From the NCBI RefSeq assembly GCF_000963005.1, contig NZ_JZHZ01000007.1, forward strand, positions 1,613,727 to 1,677,726: a stretch of 64,000 nt of DNA. The letters run 5' to 3'. The notes beneath the pieces were generated by a model. The model was not told where the DNA came from. It did no database searches and saw only the letters and a program-made list of their open reading frames with translations. Shown one piece after another: positions 40,498-50,654 of this stretch. Source of the stretch: Xanthomonas sp. GPE 39. Lineage in GTDB: Bacteria; Pseudomonadota; Gammaproteobacteria; Xanthomonadales; Xanthomonadaceae. A program made the position numbers and the translations under genes. The first letter of the stretch is position 1; every line of letters starts with the position of its first letter.

Positions 40498-41856
40498 TTA
40501 TTGACCCAACCGGAACGCGGTCAGGTCGCCTTTCGTGTTTTGTATGAGCAAGATGCCATCGGCAACCACCGGTTGCGCCACCAGCGGCTTGCGCCCCACC
40601 CGCTCGCGCGCGGCGAACTCGCCGTTGTCGAGCTTGAGCCAATGCAGATAGCCCTTGTAGTCGCCGACAACCGCATAATCTCCATGAATTGCCACCCCGG
40701 TCAGCGAGCGGCGCGCCAGCGCCGGTTGCGACCACATCGCCGACCCGGATGCTTTGTCCAGCGCCCACACGGTGCCGGCATTGTCGGCCACCACCACGCT
40801 ACCGGAGCTCACACCTACACCGCCGGCACCGCCATGATCGCGATCCCACAGTGGGCGACCACTTGGGCCTTCGAGCGCCACAGTATGGTTCTTGAAGCTG
40901 GTCGCATAGAGCGTTGTGCCATCGATTACCGGCGCACCATCCACATCGGACATGCGCTCAAGTTCGGTCCGACCTTCCGGCACAGCGATGGTCTGTTGCC
41001 ACAGCACGCGGCCATCCTGCATCGCCAAGGCACTCAGGGTGCCGTCGTCGTTACCGATGAACAGCACACCTGGGCCGGCTACCACCGGTGCATTGCCACG
41101 TACAGTCAGACTCGGCAGTTCCTGCGCGTTGAACCAACGCTGCTGGCCGGTCGCGGCATCGAAGGCGGTGGTGCGGCCGTCGTTGCTACGCACGAATACC
41201 GTATTTTGTGCAATCACGGGTGCGGCGATCACTTCGTTGTGTACCTTGGCGTGCCACTTCTCGGTACCGTTGGTGGCATCGAGTGCGAGCACTTCGCCGT
41301 TCAGGCCACCGACGACCACCAGACCGTCGCCCACGCCCGGGCCACCAGCAAAGCGCGGCAGCGGACGATGCTTCTCCAAACGCTTGCGTTCCTTGGCCTG
41401 TTGCTTCTCATTGCGCAGACGCTGTTTGTAGGCCGCGCGCTCCTCCTTGGACAGGTTTTTGCCGGATTCGCTCTCTACCTGGCTCTTCGGCTGCTGCTCT
41501 ACGACCTGCGACTGTTGTTCCTTGCGCGCCTTCTTGGCGTCGTATTCCCATAGCGACTTGCCGGTTTGCAAGTCCAACGCGTACACCGTGCCGGAGGCGG
41601 CAGCGACATACACCTTGCCATCGGCCACAACTGGATGCTGGCGCACGCCGATCCGACGCTCGCCTTTACCGACATCGGTGGACCAAAGTTTGACGACTTT
41701 GACAGTCGGGTTGAAATCGACCAATTCGGCTGGCTCGGCGGCTTTCTTGGCGGCGGAGTCCTTACCAGCGAACCACCCTTTGACCGTGCTGCAACCAGAC
41801 AGCGTCAACCCCAGCAGCGCAACGAGCGCGACGCGCTTGAACATAACTACCTTCAT
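40498..41856 (-). CDS. bamB: Outer-membrane assembly lipoprotein BamB
   Basis: A 452-residue beta-propeller lipoprotein of the BAM complex. A signal peptide with lipobox LSGC (about residue 22) is followed by repeated PQQ-type blades (VYVAAASGTVYALDLQTGKSLWEYD and later GTVWALDKASGSAMW). It is longer than E. coli BamB because of a Lys/Glu/Gln-rich insert (about 105-165), which is charged and probably helical. The start overlaps the yfgM stop (ATGA); an ATG four codons later is an alternative. Confidence 0.94.
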   Translation of the reverse strand: MKVVMFKRVALVALLGLTLSGCSTVKGWFAGKDSAAKKAAEPAELVDFNPTVKVVKLWSTDVGKGERRIGVRQHPVVADGKVYVAAASGTVYALDLQTGKSLWEYDAKKARKEQQSQVVEQQPKSQVESESGKNLSKEERAAYKQRLRNEKQQAKERKRLEKHRPLPRFAGGPGVGDGLVVVGGLNGEVLALDATNGTEKWHAKVHNEVIAAPVIAQNTVFVRSNDGRTTAFDAATGQQRWFNAQELPSLTVRGNAPVVAGPGVLFIGNDDGTLSALAMQDGRVLWQQTIAVPEGRTELERMSDVDGAPVIDGTTLYATSFKNHTVALEGPSGRPLWDRDHGGAGGVGVSSGSVVVADNAGTVWALDKASGSAMWSQPALARRSLTGVAIHGDYAVVGDYKGYLHWLKLDNGEFAARERVGRKPLVAQPVVADGILLIQNTKGDLTAFRLGQ

Positions 41857-42494
41857 CAGATCGGCTCCGCGGCATTCGGCACGCTGCCGCCCGCATCCAT
41901 CAATTTTATTTCCAGCAAACTCCGCTGCGGCGCCGCCACATCCAGCCCAGCCAGCGACTTGACGTAAGCATCGCGCGCCGCATCTAGCTTGCCTTGTGCA
42001 ACCAACGCATCGCCGCGAATTTCTAGGCTACGTGTATCGTCGGCCAAAGCGAGCAGCTTGAGCGCATCTGCGGGCTTATTGGCCTGAAGCAATAGAGAAG
42101 CCATACGCTGATCCACCAGTGGCTTCATCTCGGCATCGGCTTTGAGTGCACGTAGCGTTGCCAGCGCCGCGTCGTTCTTGTCCGCATCGGCCTGCGCCTT
42201 GGCCAGACGCAGCCCCGCCAATACGACATACATATCGGACGAGCCCTGCTGCAACTGCGCAAGGTCCTTAGCGGCCTTGTCAAGTTGCTTGGCCTCGATG
42301 CTCTTGAGCAGCGCCTCGTAACGCGAATTGGCCTGTGCCAAATCATCGGACCGGTGCTTGGCCCAGAATTGCCAGCCCAGAATTGCGCCAAGGCCCAGTA
42401 GGATGCCACCAATCAGGCCAGCGCCATTTTTTCTGAGCCAAGTGCGAACGCGTTCGCTTTGTTCGTGCTCGTCGAGCAGGTCGTCGATCGCCAT
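41856..42494 (-). CDS. yfgM: YfgM-family periplasmic chaperone/tetratricopeptide protein
   Basis: A 212-residue protein: cytoplasmic N-terminus (MAIDDLLDEHEQSERVRTWL), one transmembrane helix (about 25-45, GLIGGILLGLGAILGWQFW) and a periplasmic helical TPR-like domain. In E. coli YfgM associates with SecYEG and PpiD. The ATG at 42494 fits the family N-terminus. The order rodZ-yfgM-bamB-der is kept, but ispG and hisS, which lie here in E. coli, are missing. Confidence 0.9.
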   Translation of the reverse strand: MAIDDLLDEHEQSERVRTWLRKNGAGLIGGILLGLGAILGWQFWAKHRSDDLAQANSRYEALLKSIEAKQLDKAAKDLAQLQQGSSDMYVVLAGLRLAKAQADADKNDAALATLRALKADAEMKPLVDQRMASLLLQANKPADALKLLALADDTRSLEIRGDALVAQGKLDAARDAYVKSLAGLDVAAPQRSLLEIKLMDAGGSVPNAAEPI

Positions 42495-42557
42495 GCGTAC
42501 TCTCGCCCCACCGCTACGGCAGGGCATGGAATGTGGAAGGAGGAAACCGCGCTGCCG

Positions 42558-43424
42558 TCACTCGGAGGCAGGCACCACGGAACCATCAGAGGATACCGCA
42601 AAGCGCGCCACATTCGCGCGTCTGTAGGGAGTCAAATCCACCGTACTACCGGATTGCTGAACCTGAACCACCGAGGCATTACCCAAAACGACACGCCCGA
42701 CTTGACCTGGCGCGTAGGTACGGTTCTCACCAGACTTGAGCATGGCCTTTTCGACCAACCTGCCGTCAGGCGCACTGACCTGCATCCAACTGTCCCCCTG
42801 AAAAGACAAGGTCAGCCCCCCCTTTGCGGTTTGCTCCTCATGCGGCAGAGGGGTCAGTGAAGCGATGTAAGGGGTCGCGCTCGGTGCAGAGTGATTGACC
42901 GCCTCGGCTGCCGCCGGAGCCGCACGCTCCTTGGCCACAGATGACACGCCAGGCGTCTGCACGGCAATTGGCCCGCTGGGCACCACATCGAGCGAAGCGG
43001 TGTTTGGGCCATCCTCGGCAAAATGGCTGCGTGTGGCATACCAGACAGGTATCGCCAGGCCAGCGGTGATCACCACGTACACCATCCGCCGGGTAGCGCT
43101 CTCGAAGATACGCCGCAGCGGTCGGGTATGCGTATGACTGATCAAATCGACCGGTTGTACGGGCGCAATCTGTGCGGCCTGCAACAACGGATCGAGATCC
43201 ACGCCAAGCAAACGCGCATAACTGCGCAACTGACCTCGCACGAAGACCGGGGCACCGAGGCGCTCCCACTCTTCCGATTCGAGCGCCTGTATGACATGCA
43301 TTGGCATACGCAGAGTGCTGCCAGCGTCGTCGATGCTCAGACCCGCCGCCTCGCGTGCATCGCGCAGTTGTTGCCCGCAGCCTTTGGCACAACCGAAAAC
43401 GTTAGGATTTGAATCATTGCTCAC
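42558..43424 (-). CDS. rodZ: RodZ-like cytoskeletal HTH membrane protein
   Basis: A 288-residue protein starting at GTG (43424). It has an N-terminal Cro-type helix-turn-helix (LRDAREAAGLSIDDAGSTLRMP, about 20-90), one transmembrane helix (about 114-130) and a C-terminal periplasmic DUF4115 domain (LTLSFQGDSWMQVSAPDGRLV). RodZ links MreB to the membrane in rod-shaped cells. The start abuts the stop of pilF (TAG). Confidence 0.9.
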   Translation of the reverse strand: MSNDSNPNVFGCAKGCGQQLRDAREAAGLSIDDAGSTLRMPMHVIQALESEEWERLGAPVFVRGQLRSYARLLGVDLDPLLQAAQIAPVQPVDLISHTHTRPLRRIFESATRRMVYVVITAGLAIPVWYATRSHFAEDGPNTASLDVVPSGPIAVQTPGVSSVAKERAAPAAAEAVNHSAPSATPYIASLTPLPHEEQTAKGGLTLSFQGDSWMQVSAPDGRLVEKAMLKSGENRTYAPGQVGRVVLGNASVVQVQQSGSTVDLTPYRRANVARFAVSSDGSVVPASE

Positions 43425-44239
43425 TATGGATTATTCCCAGATATCGTGGTCGCAGCATTGGGAAACTCCTTACGCAACCTCTGTTGATAACGACTGGAGG
43501 CGGCCTTGTCCCCCAGCCCTTGCTCAATTTTCACGGCGAGTTGTAGCACGGAAGAATTAGCAGGCGCAGCGGCAATGCGTCGTTCTGCGAACGCGCGCGC
43601 CTCGAAAAAGTGCCCCTGCGCAAGCTCATCTCGCGCCATTGCCTCCAAGGCATAGGGATTATTCGGTTCCATTGCCAGCGCCTTGCGCAGATCGCGCAGG
43701 CCGCGCTCGCGCTGCCCGACCTGCAACGCGCAGCCACCGGCATTTGCCAGTGCCGACGCCGGCGTGGGGTAATCCGGCACCGCCAGTGCCCGGTCGAACC
43801 AGGCCAGCGATTCAGCCGCAGCGCCGTTCGCGCATAGCCAAGCGCCGTAATTATTCAAGGTTTCGCCGCTATCCGGAGCCAGTTCGGCAGCCCGACGATA
43901 ATGCTCGCCAGCAACAGCATGTGCGTCGCGACGATCCGCGATCACCGCTAACAATGTGTGCGCTTGCACAGAGTTGGCATCCAACGTCAGCGCTTTGTTG
44001 GCGTACTTCTCGGCGTCATCCAAATCGCCGGAACCGAGCCGGTTCACCGCCAACCCAAGTTGCTCCTCCAGTATGAAGCGCGACTTGACTGCCCGGCTGT
44101 CGTGGAAGTGGTAATCCGGCTGCACCTGCTCGACGGTACGTAATTTGCCGGACTTGGCGGCAAGCCAGTTACAACCCGGCAACGCCAGCAGCGCCGTCAG
44201 GATCACGGCGATGGTCAAATGGCGGCTAGGTTGTCGCAT
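43424..44239 (-). CDS. pilF: Type IV pilus lipoprotein PilF/PilW
   Basis: A 271-residue lipoprotein with signal peptide and lipobox ALPGC (about residue 23) followed by TPR repeats ([42 protein letters not shown] and later repeats). PilF pilots the secretin PilQ to the outer membrane for type IV pili. The ATG at 44239 overlaps the end of rlmN by 14 bases. Confidence 0.9.
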   Translation of the reverse strand: MRQPSRHLTIAVILTALLALPGCNWLAAKSGKLRTVEQVQPDYHFHDSRAVKSRFILEEQLGLAVNRLGSGDLDDAEKYANKALTLDANSVQAHTLLAVIADRRDAHAVAGEHYRRAAELAPDSGETLNNYGAWLCANGAAAESLAWFDRALAVPDYPTPASALANAGGCALQVGQRERGLRDLRKALAMEPNNPYALEAMARDELAQGHFFEARAFAERRIAAAPANSSVLQLAVKIEQGLGDKAASSRYQQRLRKEFPNAATTISGNNP

Positions 44240-45431
44240 CCTGCTCCGCCCGCGTCTGCAGTTCGCGCTGGAACTGGGCCTGGCGACGGGTCCGGTCCAT
44301 GACCTGCCCCTTGAGTTGCCCGCACGCCGCATCGATATCGTCGCCGCGTGTGCGCCGCACCATCGTCAATACCTGCGCATCCAGCAATATCTTCTGGAAG
44401 GCGCGAATCTCGGTTTCGCCGGAGCGCGTGTAGCGTGTGCCCGGAAACGGATTGAACGGAATCAGATTGACCTTACCAGCGTTGGCGGCTTGCACCGCGT
44501 TATCGAACTGGCGCATCAGCCGCGCCAATTGCCGCGCGTGCTCGGGCTGGTCATTGATTCCCTTCATCAGGGTGTACTCGAAAGTCACCGATTCACGACG
44601 CTTATTAGCTCGCAGATAGCGCGCGCAAGCCGCCATCAATTCGGCGATCGGATACTTCTTGTTGAGCGGCACCAGTGTTTCGCGCAAGGCGTCGTTCGGC
44701 GCATGCAGCGAGACGGCCAAAGAAACGTCGCTCTCGCCGGATAAACGATCAATTTGCGGCACCAATCCCGAGGTCGACAGGGTCACGCGCTTATTGGCAA
44801 GGCCGTAACCCAAATCGTCGCGCATGACGCTCATCGCACGCACGACATTATCGAAATTCATCAGCGGCTCACCCATGCCCATCATCACCACGTTGGTGAG
44901 ACGGCGCTGCTGGTGCGGCACGTTGCCCAGATGCCGCGCCGCCACCCACACCTGGCCGACGATCTCGGCAGTGGACAGGTTGCGATTGAAGCCCTGGGTC
45001 GCGGTGGAACAGAAACTGCAATTCAACCCGCAACCGACCTGCGAGGACACGCACAAGGTGCCGCGGCCCTTGTCGGGGATATAGACGGTCTCGATCGCAT
45101 TCTTACCATCCACGCCCATGGCCAACAGCCATTTGTGGGTGCCGTCTGCAGAAGGTTTATCGAACACGACGTTGGGGACGACGACCTCGGCATGTTGCTG
45201 CAACTTGGCTCGCAGCGCCTTGCCGAGATCGGTCATTTGCTCAAAATCGGTGACGTAGCGGTGGTGGATCCACTTCATCACCTGATGGGCACGATAGCGT
45301 GCTTCGCCGAGGGTTTCGGCGAAGAAACGCTCCAGGCCCTCGCGATCAAGGTCGAGCAGATTCTGTTTGGCTGCCGCGCCGCTGGGAAGCGGATCGGCAA
45401 GCACCAACGGAGGATGGACGACCTCGTTCAC
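44226..45431 (-). CDS. rlmN: Dual-specificity 23S rRNA/tRNA adenine-C2 methyltransferase RlmN
   Basis: A 401-residue radical SAM enzyme that methylates A2503 of 23S rRNA and A37 of some tRNAs. The iron-sulphur cluster motif is C-x3-C-x2-C in [13 protein letters not shown], with [16 protein letters not shown] and TLSTSGLVP following and a conserved Cys near the C-terminus ([13 protein letters not shown]). I chose the GTG at 45431, giving MNEVVHPP, the N-terminus seen in Xanthomonas RlmN. Confidence 0.96.
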   Translation of the reverse strand: MNEVVHPPLVLADPLPSGAAAKQNLLDLDREGLERFFAETLGEARYRAHQVMKWIHHRYVTDFEQMTDLGKALRAKLQQHAEVVVPNVVFDKPSADGTHKWLLAMGVDGKNAIETVYIPDKGRGTLCVSSQVGCGLNCSFCSTATQGFNRNLSTAEIVGQVWVAARHLGNVPHQQRRLTNVVMMGMGEPLMNFDNVVRAMSVMRDDLGYGLANKRVTLSTSGLVPQIDRLSGESDVSLAVSLHAPNDALRETLVPLNKKYPIAELMAACARYLRANKRRESVTFEYTLMKGINDQPEHARQLARLMRQFDNAVQAANAGKVNLIPFNPFPGTRYTRSGETEIRAFQKILLDAQVLTMVRRTRGDDIDAACGQLKGQVMDRTRRQAQFQRELQTRAEQDATT

Positions 45432-45444
45432 GACGAACCTCGAG

Positions 45445-45870
45445 TCAGCGCGACACCACTTCGGTGGCAGCAAAGAAATAAGCCACTTCATTAACGGCAT
45501 TTTCGACCGAATCTGAACCATGCGCGGCATTGGCGTCGATCGAATCGGCGAAGTCTGCGCGAATTGTGCCCGGAGCCGCGTCCTTCGGATTGGTGGCGCC
45601 AAGCAGTTCGCGATGTGCAATCACGGCGTTTTCCCCCTCCAGTACCTGGATCATCACCGGACCGGAAATCATGAACTCGACCAGCGCATTGAAGAACGGA
45701 CGCTCGCGGTGCACAGCGTAGAAGCCCTCGGCCTCCAGGCGCGAGAGTTGCTTGTACTTGGCGGCAACGATCTTCAAGCCAGCTTTCTCGAAGCGGGAAT
45801 AAATCTCGCCGATGACATTCTTGGCGACGGCGTCGGGCTTGATGATAGACAGGGTGCGCTCCAGCGCCAT
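45445..45870 (-). CDS. ndk: Nucleoside diphosphate kinase
   Basis: A 141-residue kinase that transfers phosphate from ATP to nucleoside diphosphates through a phosphohistidine. The active-site His is in NAAHGSDS (about residue 117), and SIIKPDAV and [11 protein letters not shown] are family stretches. It leads the ndk-rlmN-pilF run, ending 13 bases before the rlmN start. Confidence 0.97.
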   Translation of the reverse strand: MALERTLSIIKPDAVAKNVIGEIYSRFEKAGLKIVAAKYKQLSRLEAEGFYAVHRERPFFNALVEFMISGPVMIQVLEGENAVIAHRELLGATNPKDAAPGTIRADFADSIDANAAHGSDSVENAVNEVAYFFAATEVVSR

Positions 45871-46049
45871 GGGACGTTCTCCGTTGGGCGGGTCACTCTC
45901 GACCCGAAGTTAAGATTAAAAAACCCGTGCCAAAACGCGGGCTTAGCTAGGATTCAGATGGACGATTCTATCCAATTGCGACGTGCTTTGCACGGCTGCG
46001 GCTGAATTGTGCTGCAAGGCAGCATGACGGACCCAGCGACCCAGCCTAG

Positions 46050-46069
46050 AATCAAACAATCGTTTGATT
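46050..46069. promoter_or_regulatory. PsrA-type operator upstream of the fatty-acid operon
   Basis: AATCAAAC-AATC-GTTTGATT is a perfect inverted repeat with a 4-base spacer and contains the PsrA consensus (C/G)AAAC-N2-4-GTTT(G/C). It lies 15 bases upstream of the regulator's likely ATG, so the regulator probably controls itself and the following beta-oxidation genes. Confidence 0.8.
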
Positions 46070-46084
46070 GATTTTGGCGATCAC

Positions 46085-46747
46085 ATGACAAAGCAGGTGC
46101 ATTTCTCGACCAAGGCTCGCATCCTCAGCGCGGCCGAGGAACTGTTCGCCCAGCATGGCTTCTCCGGCACCTCGCTACGACAAGTCACCAGCCAAGCCGA
46201 CGTCAATATCGCGGCGGTGAATTACCACTTCGGCTCCAAGGAAAACCTGGTCAACGAGGTGTTCCGCAGGCGGATGGACGAAATGACCTCCGCGCGCATG
46301 ACCCAACTGGAAACCGCCAAGCGTGAGCATCCCGGTGAACTCGGCCCGGTGCTTGCCGCCTTCGTGGAACCAGCACTGGCAATGGCGCAGGAACACCAGA
46401 GCGGCGGTGCCTTCGTCCGGGTGATCGCCCGCGCCTATGCCGAGAACAACGACAGCCTGCGCCAGTTCCTGTCCGACCACTACGGCCACGTGCTGCGCGA
46501 ATTCGCCAAGGCGATCGCGGCCTGCGTGCCCGGGTTGAGCAAACAGGAGCTCTACTGGCGCCTGGATTTCCTGGCCGGTGCTCTGACCTACGCCATGGCC
46601 GATTTCGGCCTGATCAAGCGTCCCGCCGGTGTCAGCGAAAGCGCACACCGCGCCCACGCCGCAAGCGAACTCATCCGTTTCGCCGAAGCGGGTTTCCTTG
46701 CCCACTGCGCACATTCGCTCCCGCACCCCCTGACCCACAGAGGCTGA
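46085..46747 (+). CDS. psrA: TetR-family regulator, PsrA-like
   Basis: A 220-residue TetR regulator: N-terminal helix-turn-helix (ILSAAEELFAQHGFSGTSLRQVTSQADVNIAAVNYHFGSKENLV, about 11-58) of the PsrA/fatty-acid type, then a helical ligand domain. PsrA represses beta-oxidation genes until it binds a long-chain fatty acid. The ATG at 46085 is preferred because it follows the operator by 15 bases. Five bases separate it from the multifunctional beta-oxidation gene. Confidence 0.85.
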   Translation: MTKQVHFSTKARILSAAEELFAQHGFSGTSLRQVTSQADVNIAAVNYHFGSKENLVNEVFRRRMDEMTSARMTQLETAKREHPGELGPVLAAFVEPALAMAQEHQSGGAFVRVIARAYAENNDSLRQFLSDHYGHVLREFAKAIAACVPGLSKQELYWRLDFLAGALTYAMADFGLIKRPAGVSESAHRAHAASELIRFAEAGFLAHCAHSLPHPLTHRG

Positions 46748-46752
46748 TCGCT

Positions 46753-49128
46753 ATGTCCAACCCCCTGCTAGTCCGCCGCGCCGCCGTCCTGGGCGCGGGC
46801 GTGATGGGCGCACAGATCGCTGCGCACCTGACCAACGCTGGCGTCGACACCGTGCTGTTCGACCTTGCCGCCAAGGACGGCCATCCCGATGGCATCGTCC
46901 TCAAGGCCATCGCCAACCTGACCAAGTTGAGTCCTGCGCCGCTGGCCAGCCCTATCCTGGCCGAGTCCATCGCATCGGCCAACTACGATACGGGCCTGGA
47001 ACAACTGCGCGGCTGCGACCTGATCATCGAGGCCATCGCCGAGCGCATGGACTGGAAGCAGGATCTCTATAAGAAGATCGCGCCGTTCGTGGCCGAGCAT
47101 GCGGTACTTGCCTCCAACACATCCGGCCTTGGCATCAACGCGCTATCGGAGGTGTTGCCGACGCAATTGCGCCCCCGCTTCTGCGGCGTGCACTTCTTCA
47201 ATCCGCCACGTTACATGCACCTGGCCGAGCTGATTCCAGCCAAGCACACCGACGCGGCGTTGCTGCAAGGCCTGGAGACCTTCCTGACCACCACCCTGGG
47301 CAAGGGAGTGGTCTACGCCAAGGACACTCCGAATTTCATCGGCAACCGCATCGGCGTGTTCTCGATCCTGTCCACGATCCACCACACCGAGCAATTCGAC
47401 CTGGGCTTGGACGAGGTGGACGGCTTGACCGGCCCGCTGATCGGTCGTCCCAAGTCGGCCACATACCGCACCTGCGACGTGGTCGGCCTGGACACCATTG
47501 CACATGTGGTCAAGACCATGGCAGACACCTTGCCGCAGGATCCTTGGCACGCGTTCTTCAAAACGCCGAAGTGGCTGGAGGCCCTGATCGGCAAAGGCGC
47601 GCTTGGTCAGAAGACCGGCGCAGGCCTGTTCCGTAAGCTCGGCAAGGACATCGTGGTGTTGGACCTGCAAAAACAGGACTATCGCCCGGCCCAGCGCGGC
47701 GCCACGGCGGACGTGGTAGAGATCTTGAAGATCAAGCATCCGGCGGAAAAGTTCGCCAAGCTGCGTGAAAGCCCGCATGCGCAGGCGCAGTTTCTGTGGG
47801 CAACCTTTCGCGACCTGTTCCACTACAGCGCCTATCACCTGGACGACATCGCGCAGACCGCGCGCGACGTGGATCTGGCAATGCGCTGGGGCTACGGCTG
47901 GACGCTGGGGCCGTTCGAGACCTGGCAAGCGGCTGGCTGGAAGCAGATCGCGCAGTGGATCGCCGAAGACATCGCCACCGGCAAGAGCATGAGCAGCGCG
48001 CCGCTGCCGAACTGGGTGTTCGATGGCCGCGACGGCGTGCATGCCGCCGAGGGATCCTACAGCCCCGCACGCGATACCAAACTACCGCGCTCGGCACTGC
48101 CGGTATACAAGCGCCAGCGTTTCCCCGATGCGCTGCTGGGCGAGACGTTCCCGCAAGGCGAAACCGTGTTCGAGAACGACGGCCTGCGCCTGTGGCACGA
48201 CGGCGACGACATCGCCGTGGTCAGTTTCAAGACCAAGATGAACACCGTTTCCGACCAAGTACTGGACGGCCTGCAGGAGGCCGTTCGTCGCGCAGAGAAA
48301 GACTTCAAGGCCATGGTGTTGTGGCAGCACAAGGAGCCCTTCTCCGCCGGTGCCGACCTGGCGGGCGCCCTGGGCCTGCTGCAGGCCGGCAAGCTCGACG
48401 CGTTCGAAGCCATGGTCGCCAATTTTCAGGCCACCAGTCAGTGCCTGAAGTACGCGCTAGTGCCCGTGGTTGCGGCAGTACGCGGGCTAGCCTTGGGCGG
48501 CGGCTGCGAGTTCCAGATGCACAGCGCCAAGACCGTGGCCACACTGGAAAGCTACATCGGCCTGGTCGAGGCTGGCGTGGGCCTGCTGCCGGCCGGCGGC
48601 GGCCTGAAGGAGATCGCGCTGCGCGCCTCGCAAGCGGCGGCAGCCACCGGAGGCGACGTATTTACCGAACTGAAGAAAATCTTCGAAACCGTCGCCATGG
48701 CCAAGGTCTCGACCTCGGCCGTCAACGCCAAGGAACTTGGCCTGCTGCGCGGGACCGACCAGGTCGTATTCAACAGCGACGAGTTGCTGTACATCGCCAA
48801 GGCGCAGGCCCGCGCCCTGGCCGAAGGCGGCTACCGCCCCCCGTTGCCGGCGCGACGCATCCAGGTCGCCGGCGACGTCGGCATCGCCACCTTCAAGATG
48901 TTGCTGGTCAACATGCTGGAAGGCCGCTTCATCAGCGAATACGACAACGAGATCGCAACCCGCATCGCCACCGTATTGTGCGGCGGCGAGGTCGATCGCG
49001 GTGCGCTGGTGGACGAGCAATGGCTGCTCAAGCTCGAACGCAAGCACTTCGTCGAACTGGCGCAACAGGAGAAAACCCAGGCACGTATCGACCACATGCT
49101 CAAGACGGGCAAGCCGTTGCGGAATTGA
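46753..49128 (+). CDS. 3-hydroxyacyl-CoA dehydrogenase/enoyl-CoA hydratase (FadN/FadB type)
   Basis: A 791-residue multifunctional beta-oxidation enzyme. Unlike E. coli FadB, the dehydrogenase part is N-terminal: NAD loop GAGVMGAQIAAHL (about 11-23) and the C-terminal dimerisation regions up to about 430. The hydratase (crotonase) part is C-terminal (about 470-790), with the oxyanion region EPFSAGADL and GLALGGGCEFQMH. This order is that of Bacillus FadN and related proteins. It pairs with the thiolase gene 71 bases on. Confidence 0.93.
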   Translation: MSNPLLVRRAAVLGAGVMGAQIAAHLTNAGVDTVLFDLAAKDGHPDGIVLKAIANLTKLSPAPLASPILAESIASANYDTGLEQLRGCDLIIEAIAERMDWKQDLYKKIAPFVAEHAVLASNTSGLGINALSEVLPTQLRPRFCGVHFFNPPRYMHLAELIPAKHTDAALLQGLETFLTTTLGKGVVYAKDTPNFIGNRIGVFSILSTIHHTEQFDLGLDEVDGLTGPLIGRPKSATYRTCDVVGLDTIAHVVKTMADTLPQDPWHAFFKTPKWLEALIGKGALGQKTGAGLFRKLGKDIVVLDLQKQDYRPAQRGATADVVEILKIKHPAEKFAKLRESPHAQAQFLWATFRDLFHYSAYHLDDIAQTARDVDLAMRWGYGWTLGPFETWQAAGWKQIAQWIAEDIATGKSMSSAPLPNWVFDGRDGVHAAEGSYSPARDTKLPRSALPVYKRQRFPDALLGETFPQGETVFENDGLRLWHDGDDIAVVSFKTKMNTVSDQVLDGLQEAVRRAEKDFKAMVLWQHKEPFSAGADLAGALGLLQAGKLDAFEAMVANFQATSQCLKYALVPVVAAVRGLALGGGCEFQMHSAKTVATLESYIGLVEAGVGLLPAGGGLKEIALRASQAAAATGGDVFTELKKIFETVAMAKVSTSAVNAKELGLLRGTDQVVFNSDELLYIAKAQARALAEGGYRPPLPARRIQVAGDVGIATFKMLLVNMLEGRFISEYDNEIATRIATVLCGGEVDRGALVDEQWLLKLERKHFVELAQQEKTQARIDHMLKTGKPLRN

Positions 49129-49199
49129 TTGAAGCCGGGCACCGAATCTCAGGTAACAGACCCGACACCCACACTCCCCGTCATTCGAGAACTCCGCCA

Positions 49200-50405
49200 A
49201 TGACCAGACAGATCCAAGACGCTTACATCGTCGCCGCCACCCGCACCCCAGTCGGCAAGGCGCCCAAGGGCATGTTCCGCAACACGCGTCCGGACGACAT
49301 GCTGGCGCATGTGCTGCGCGCGGTGGTCGCGCAGGCGCCGGGCATCGACCCTGCACGCATCGACGACGCGATCATCGGCTGCGCCATGCCCGAAGGCGAG
49401 CAAGGCATGAACGTGGCGCGCATCGGCGTATTACTGGCCGGCCTGCCGAACTCGGTCGCCGGGCAGACCATCAACCGTTTCTGTTCCTCTGGCCTCCAGG
49501 CAGTGGCGCTGGCCGCCGACCAGATTCGCTTGGGCAACGCCGATCTGATACTAGCTGGCGGCACCGAATCGATGTCGATGGTGCCGATGATGGGCAACAA
49601 GGTCGCCCTGTCGCCGCAGGTATTTGTCGAGGACCACGTCGCCATCGCCTACGGTATGGGCATCACCGCCGAGAAGGTGGCAGAGCAATGGAAAGTGTCG
49701 CGCGAGGATCAGGACGCCTTCGCCCTCGCCTCGCACCAGAAAGCCATCGCGGCGATCGCCGCAGGCGCGTTTCGCGAGGAGATCACGCCTTACGACATCG
49801 TCTCGCACCAACCCGATCTGGCTGGCAACGTCATCGCGCTGCGCAACACGCGCGTGGACACCGATGAAGGTCCGCGCCCGGATAGCTCGCTGGAGGGACT
49901 GGCCAAACTGCGCCCGGTGTTCCGCAACGGCCAATTCGGCGGCAGCGTCACGGCCGGCAACTCCTCGCAGATGAGCGATGGCGCCGGTGCGCTGCTACTG
50001 GCTTCGGAGCAGGCGATCAAGGACTACGGGCTGACGCCGCTGGCGCGTTTCGTGAGTTTCGCGGTCGCGGGCGTACGCCCGGAGGTGATGGGGATTGGAC
50101 CGATCGAGGCGATTCCGAAAGCCCTCAAGCAGGCTGGCCTGCGCAAGGAACAACTGGACTGGATCGAACTCAACGAGGCCTTCGCCGCGCAAGCGCTGGC
50201 AGTGATACGCGACAGTGAGCTGGACCCATCCAAGGTCAATCCACTGGGCGGCGCGATTGCGTTGGGTCATCCGCTCGGTGCCACCGGGGCCATTCGCACC
50301 GCCACCCTCGTGCATGGACTGCGCCGACATCAGCAAAAATACGGCATGGTCACCATGTGCATCGGCACCGGCATGGGCGCTGCAGGCATCATCGAGGCAC
50401 TGTGA
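49200..50405 (+). CDS. fadA: Acetyl-CoA acyltransferase (3-ketoacyl-CoA thiolase)
   Basis: A 401-residue thiolase that removes acetyl-CoA in the last step of beta-oxidation. Catalytic Cys in [10 protein letters not shown] (about residue 95), then [10 protein letters not shown], the His in GHPLGATGA and the second Cys in [10 protein letters not shown]. The ATG at 49200 gives the standard N-terminus ([14 protein letters not shown]). Last gene of the PsrA-controlled operon; a bidirectional terminator lies beyond it. Confidence 0.95.
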   Translation: MTRQIQDAYIVAATRTPVGKAPKGMFRNTRPDDMLAHVLRAVVAQAPGIDPARIDDAIIGCAMPEGEQGMNVARIGVLLAGLPNSVAGQTINRFCSSGLQAVALAADQIRLGNADLILAGGTESMSMVPMMGNKVALSPQVFVEDHVAIAYGMGITAEKVAEQWKVSREDQDAFALASHQKAIAAIAAGAFREEITPYDIVSHQPDLAGNVIALRNTRVDTDEGPRPDSSLEGLAKLRPVFRNGQFGGSVTAGNSSQMSDGAGALLLASEQAIKDYGLTPLARFVSFAVAGVRPEVMGIGPIEAIPKALKQAGLRKEQLDWIELNEAFAAQALAVIRDSELDPSKVNPLGGAIALGHPLGATGAIRTATLVHGLRRHQQKYGMVTMCIGTGMGAAGIIEAL

Positions 50406-50555
50406 TCCATCCGTGATGGGGACCAGCGCATCATGGGCCTGAAGAGGTATCCATACTGCACGACGCATGGTCAAATCATTGCCTGCGCGCTTGCAGCTTG
50501 CTTGCCTGCGCCTGGAACGTTCGCTCAATGGCTGCGGCCAGCAGCTCCAGAGGAT

Positions 50556-50581
50556 AAAAAGCAGCCTCGCGGCTGCTTTTT
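50556..50581. terminator. Bidirectional terminator between fadA and galU
   Basis: AAAAAGCAGCC-TCGC-GGCTGCTTTTT is a perfect hairpin with A and T runs on both sides, positioned between two convergent genes, so it should stop transcription from both directions. Confidence 0.9.
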
Positions 50582-50654
50582 ATTTCCATGAAAAACATGA
50601 CGGCGTCTCGACTCCACGCATGATGCGTTAGCTGGAGGGAGCGCCGAACCCGGC

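Noticed and set aside
45915..45942. Hairpin with T run (minus strand) upstream of ndk as a terminator
   Set aside because: The arms are imperfect with a long loop, and no minus-strand gene ends there; a leader structure is possible but not supported enough to list.
47796..49199. Upstream extension of the thiolase gene (a frame open from 47796)
   Set aside because: The extension lies inside the dehydrogenase/hydratase gene in another frame; thiolase similarity begins at the ATG at 49200.
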